Assembly: GCF_051014445.1 (NCBI RefSeq)
Contig: NW_027488365.1
Coordinates: 1,860,001 to 1,924,000, forward strand
Reading direction: 5' to 3'
Length of the DNA stretch: 64,000 bases
Origin: Colletes latitarsis
Taxonomy: Eukaryota > Arthropoda > Insecta > Hymenoptera > Colletidae
Shown: one piece after another, positions 63,601-64,000 of the stretch
Layout: every line of letters starts with the position of its first letter
How positions within the stretch are numbered: position 1 is the first letter of the stretch
The notes under the pieces: model-generated
The model's input: only the letters and a program-made list of their open reading frames with translations
What the model was told of the DNA's origin: nothing
The model's database searches: none
Made by a program: the position numbers and the translations under genes

Positions 63601-64000
63601 GTTGAACAGATCCTGGGTTTTTTCTGATTTGGATCACGTAGTAATGTGGTACCACGCTGAAACAGTCAATTAAACCTGGTCTTGATAAATATTTTAGAAG
63701 ATAACGCATGTTAGGTCTGGGATAGGTCTAGGATTTGCCCTCATCAGGCTCTTACTTTCGCATATTTCTCATACTTCATGGCTAGATCCTGGGCTATTTC
63801 TGGATTGGATCACGTAGTAAAGTGGTACCACACTGTAACATTCAATGAAACCTGGTCTGGATAAATATTTTAGAGGATAACGCATCTTAGGTCTGGGTTA
63901 GGTCTAAGATTTGCCCTCATCAGGCTCACAGTTTCGCGTTTTTCACATACTTGTTGAACAGATCCTGGGTTTTTTCTGGTTTGGATCACGAAGTAGTGTG
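60635..64000. repeat. Copy of the 44.27-47.81 kb block, with one monomer lost
   Basis: From 60635 the array follows 44267 onward at a shift of 16368 bp (93 x 176). After about 62018-62035 the shift is 16192 bp (92 x 176), because the sequence jumps from an ACTTGATGGC monomer to a GGGCTGTTTCTGG monomer. It runs to the window edge, matching up to about 47808. This large-scale copy is separated from its source by the 19- and 25-monomer blocks. Confidence 0.8.

Larger units (their letters stand above)
25932..64000. repeat. 176-bp satellite DNA, right arm (about 216 monomers)
   Basis: Same family and orientation as the left arm. Monomer starts at 26025 and 63865 are 37840 bp apart, exactly 215 x 176, so there is no net length change. 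The 177-bp TTATTTT monomers of the left arm are absent in what I read. About 26000-32600 contains short-range copies at 5, 7 and 12 monomers; for example, the CAGGGTCATACTGTCGCAGTTTTAA monomer type sits near 26561, 27793, 30961 and 31841. From about 32600 on, large blocks dominate. Repeated minus-strand 63-codon frames, many identical in sequence, are by-products of the repeat. No unrelated sequence was seen in this arm; it runs out of the window. Confidence 0.97.

Noticed and set aside
1..64000. CENP-B box (NTTCGNNNNANNCGGGN) in the satellite
   Set aside because: TTTCGATCAATATTTT and TTTCGCATATTTC share only the TTCG start, with no CGGG in position. GACCCGGTTTCGATC on the other strand also fails.

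Overview
The window is a long array of one 176-bp satellite DNA family, broken once by a complete BEL/Pao-type LTR retrotransposon. Nothing in it looks like an ordinary cellular gene. The host is most likely an insect. A BEL/Pao element primed by a sequence complementary to tRNA-Tyr fits an arthropod, and each satellite monomer carries two head-to-tail 11-bp units of the form TTAGGTCTGGG, built on the insect telomere core TTAGG. From memory, such long telomere variants are known in Hymenoptera. That makes an ant, bee, wasp or sawfly plausible but unproven. The place is probably pericentromeric or subtelomeric heterochromatin.

Layout: 1-16469 is the left satellite arm, about 93.5 monomers. It has many variant classes, some 177-bp monomers (net +13 bp over 93 monomers) and local higher-order repeats of 2, 9 and 14 monomers. 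16470-25931 is the retrotransposon on the + strand, flanked by the 5-bp target duplication TACTT. 25932-64000 is the right arm, about 216 monomers. Monomer starts at 26025 and 63865 are exactly 215 x 176 bp apart. The right arm consists largely of big higher-order blocks (19, 22 and 25 monomers, plus copies 28, 60 and 93 monomers apart) that differ by losses or gains of whole monomers, as expected from in-register unequal exchange.

The retrotransposon has two long LTRs (1538 and 1537 bp) that differ, as far as I can read, by one T. It has a tRNA-Tyr primer-binding site, a 126-bp leader with a hairpin and a GTAAGT splice-donor consensus, and one uninterrupted 1765-codon gag-pol frame. All expected catalytic residues of protease, reverse transcriptase, RNase H and integrase are present. 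A structured 234-bp spacer, an extra 188-codon open frame of unknown function and a polypurine tract follow. Gag-pol would supply particle formation, cDNA synthesis and integration; the LTRs supply promoter and polyadenylation signals. The extra frame has two basic, nuclear-localisation-like clusters and no visible membrane segment, so it does not look like an envelope. The near-identical LTRs and intact frames point to a recent insertion. A 14-monomer satellite duplication continues across the insertion site in exact register, so the element arrived after that duplication.
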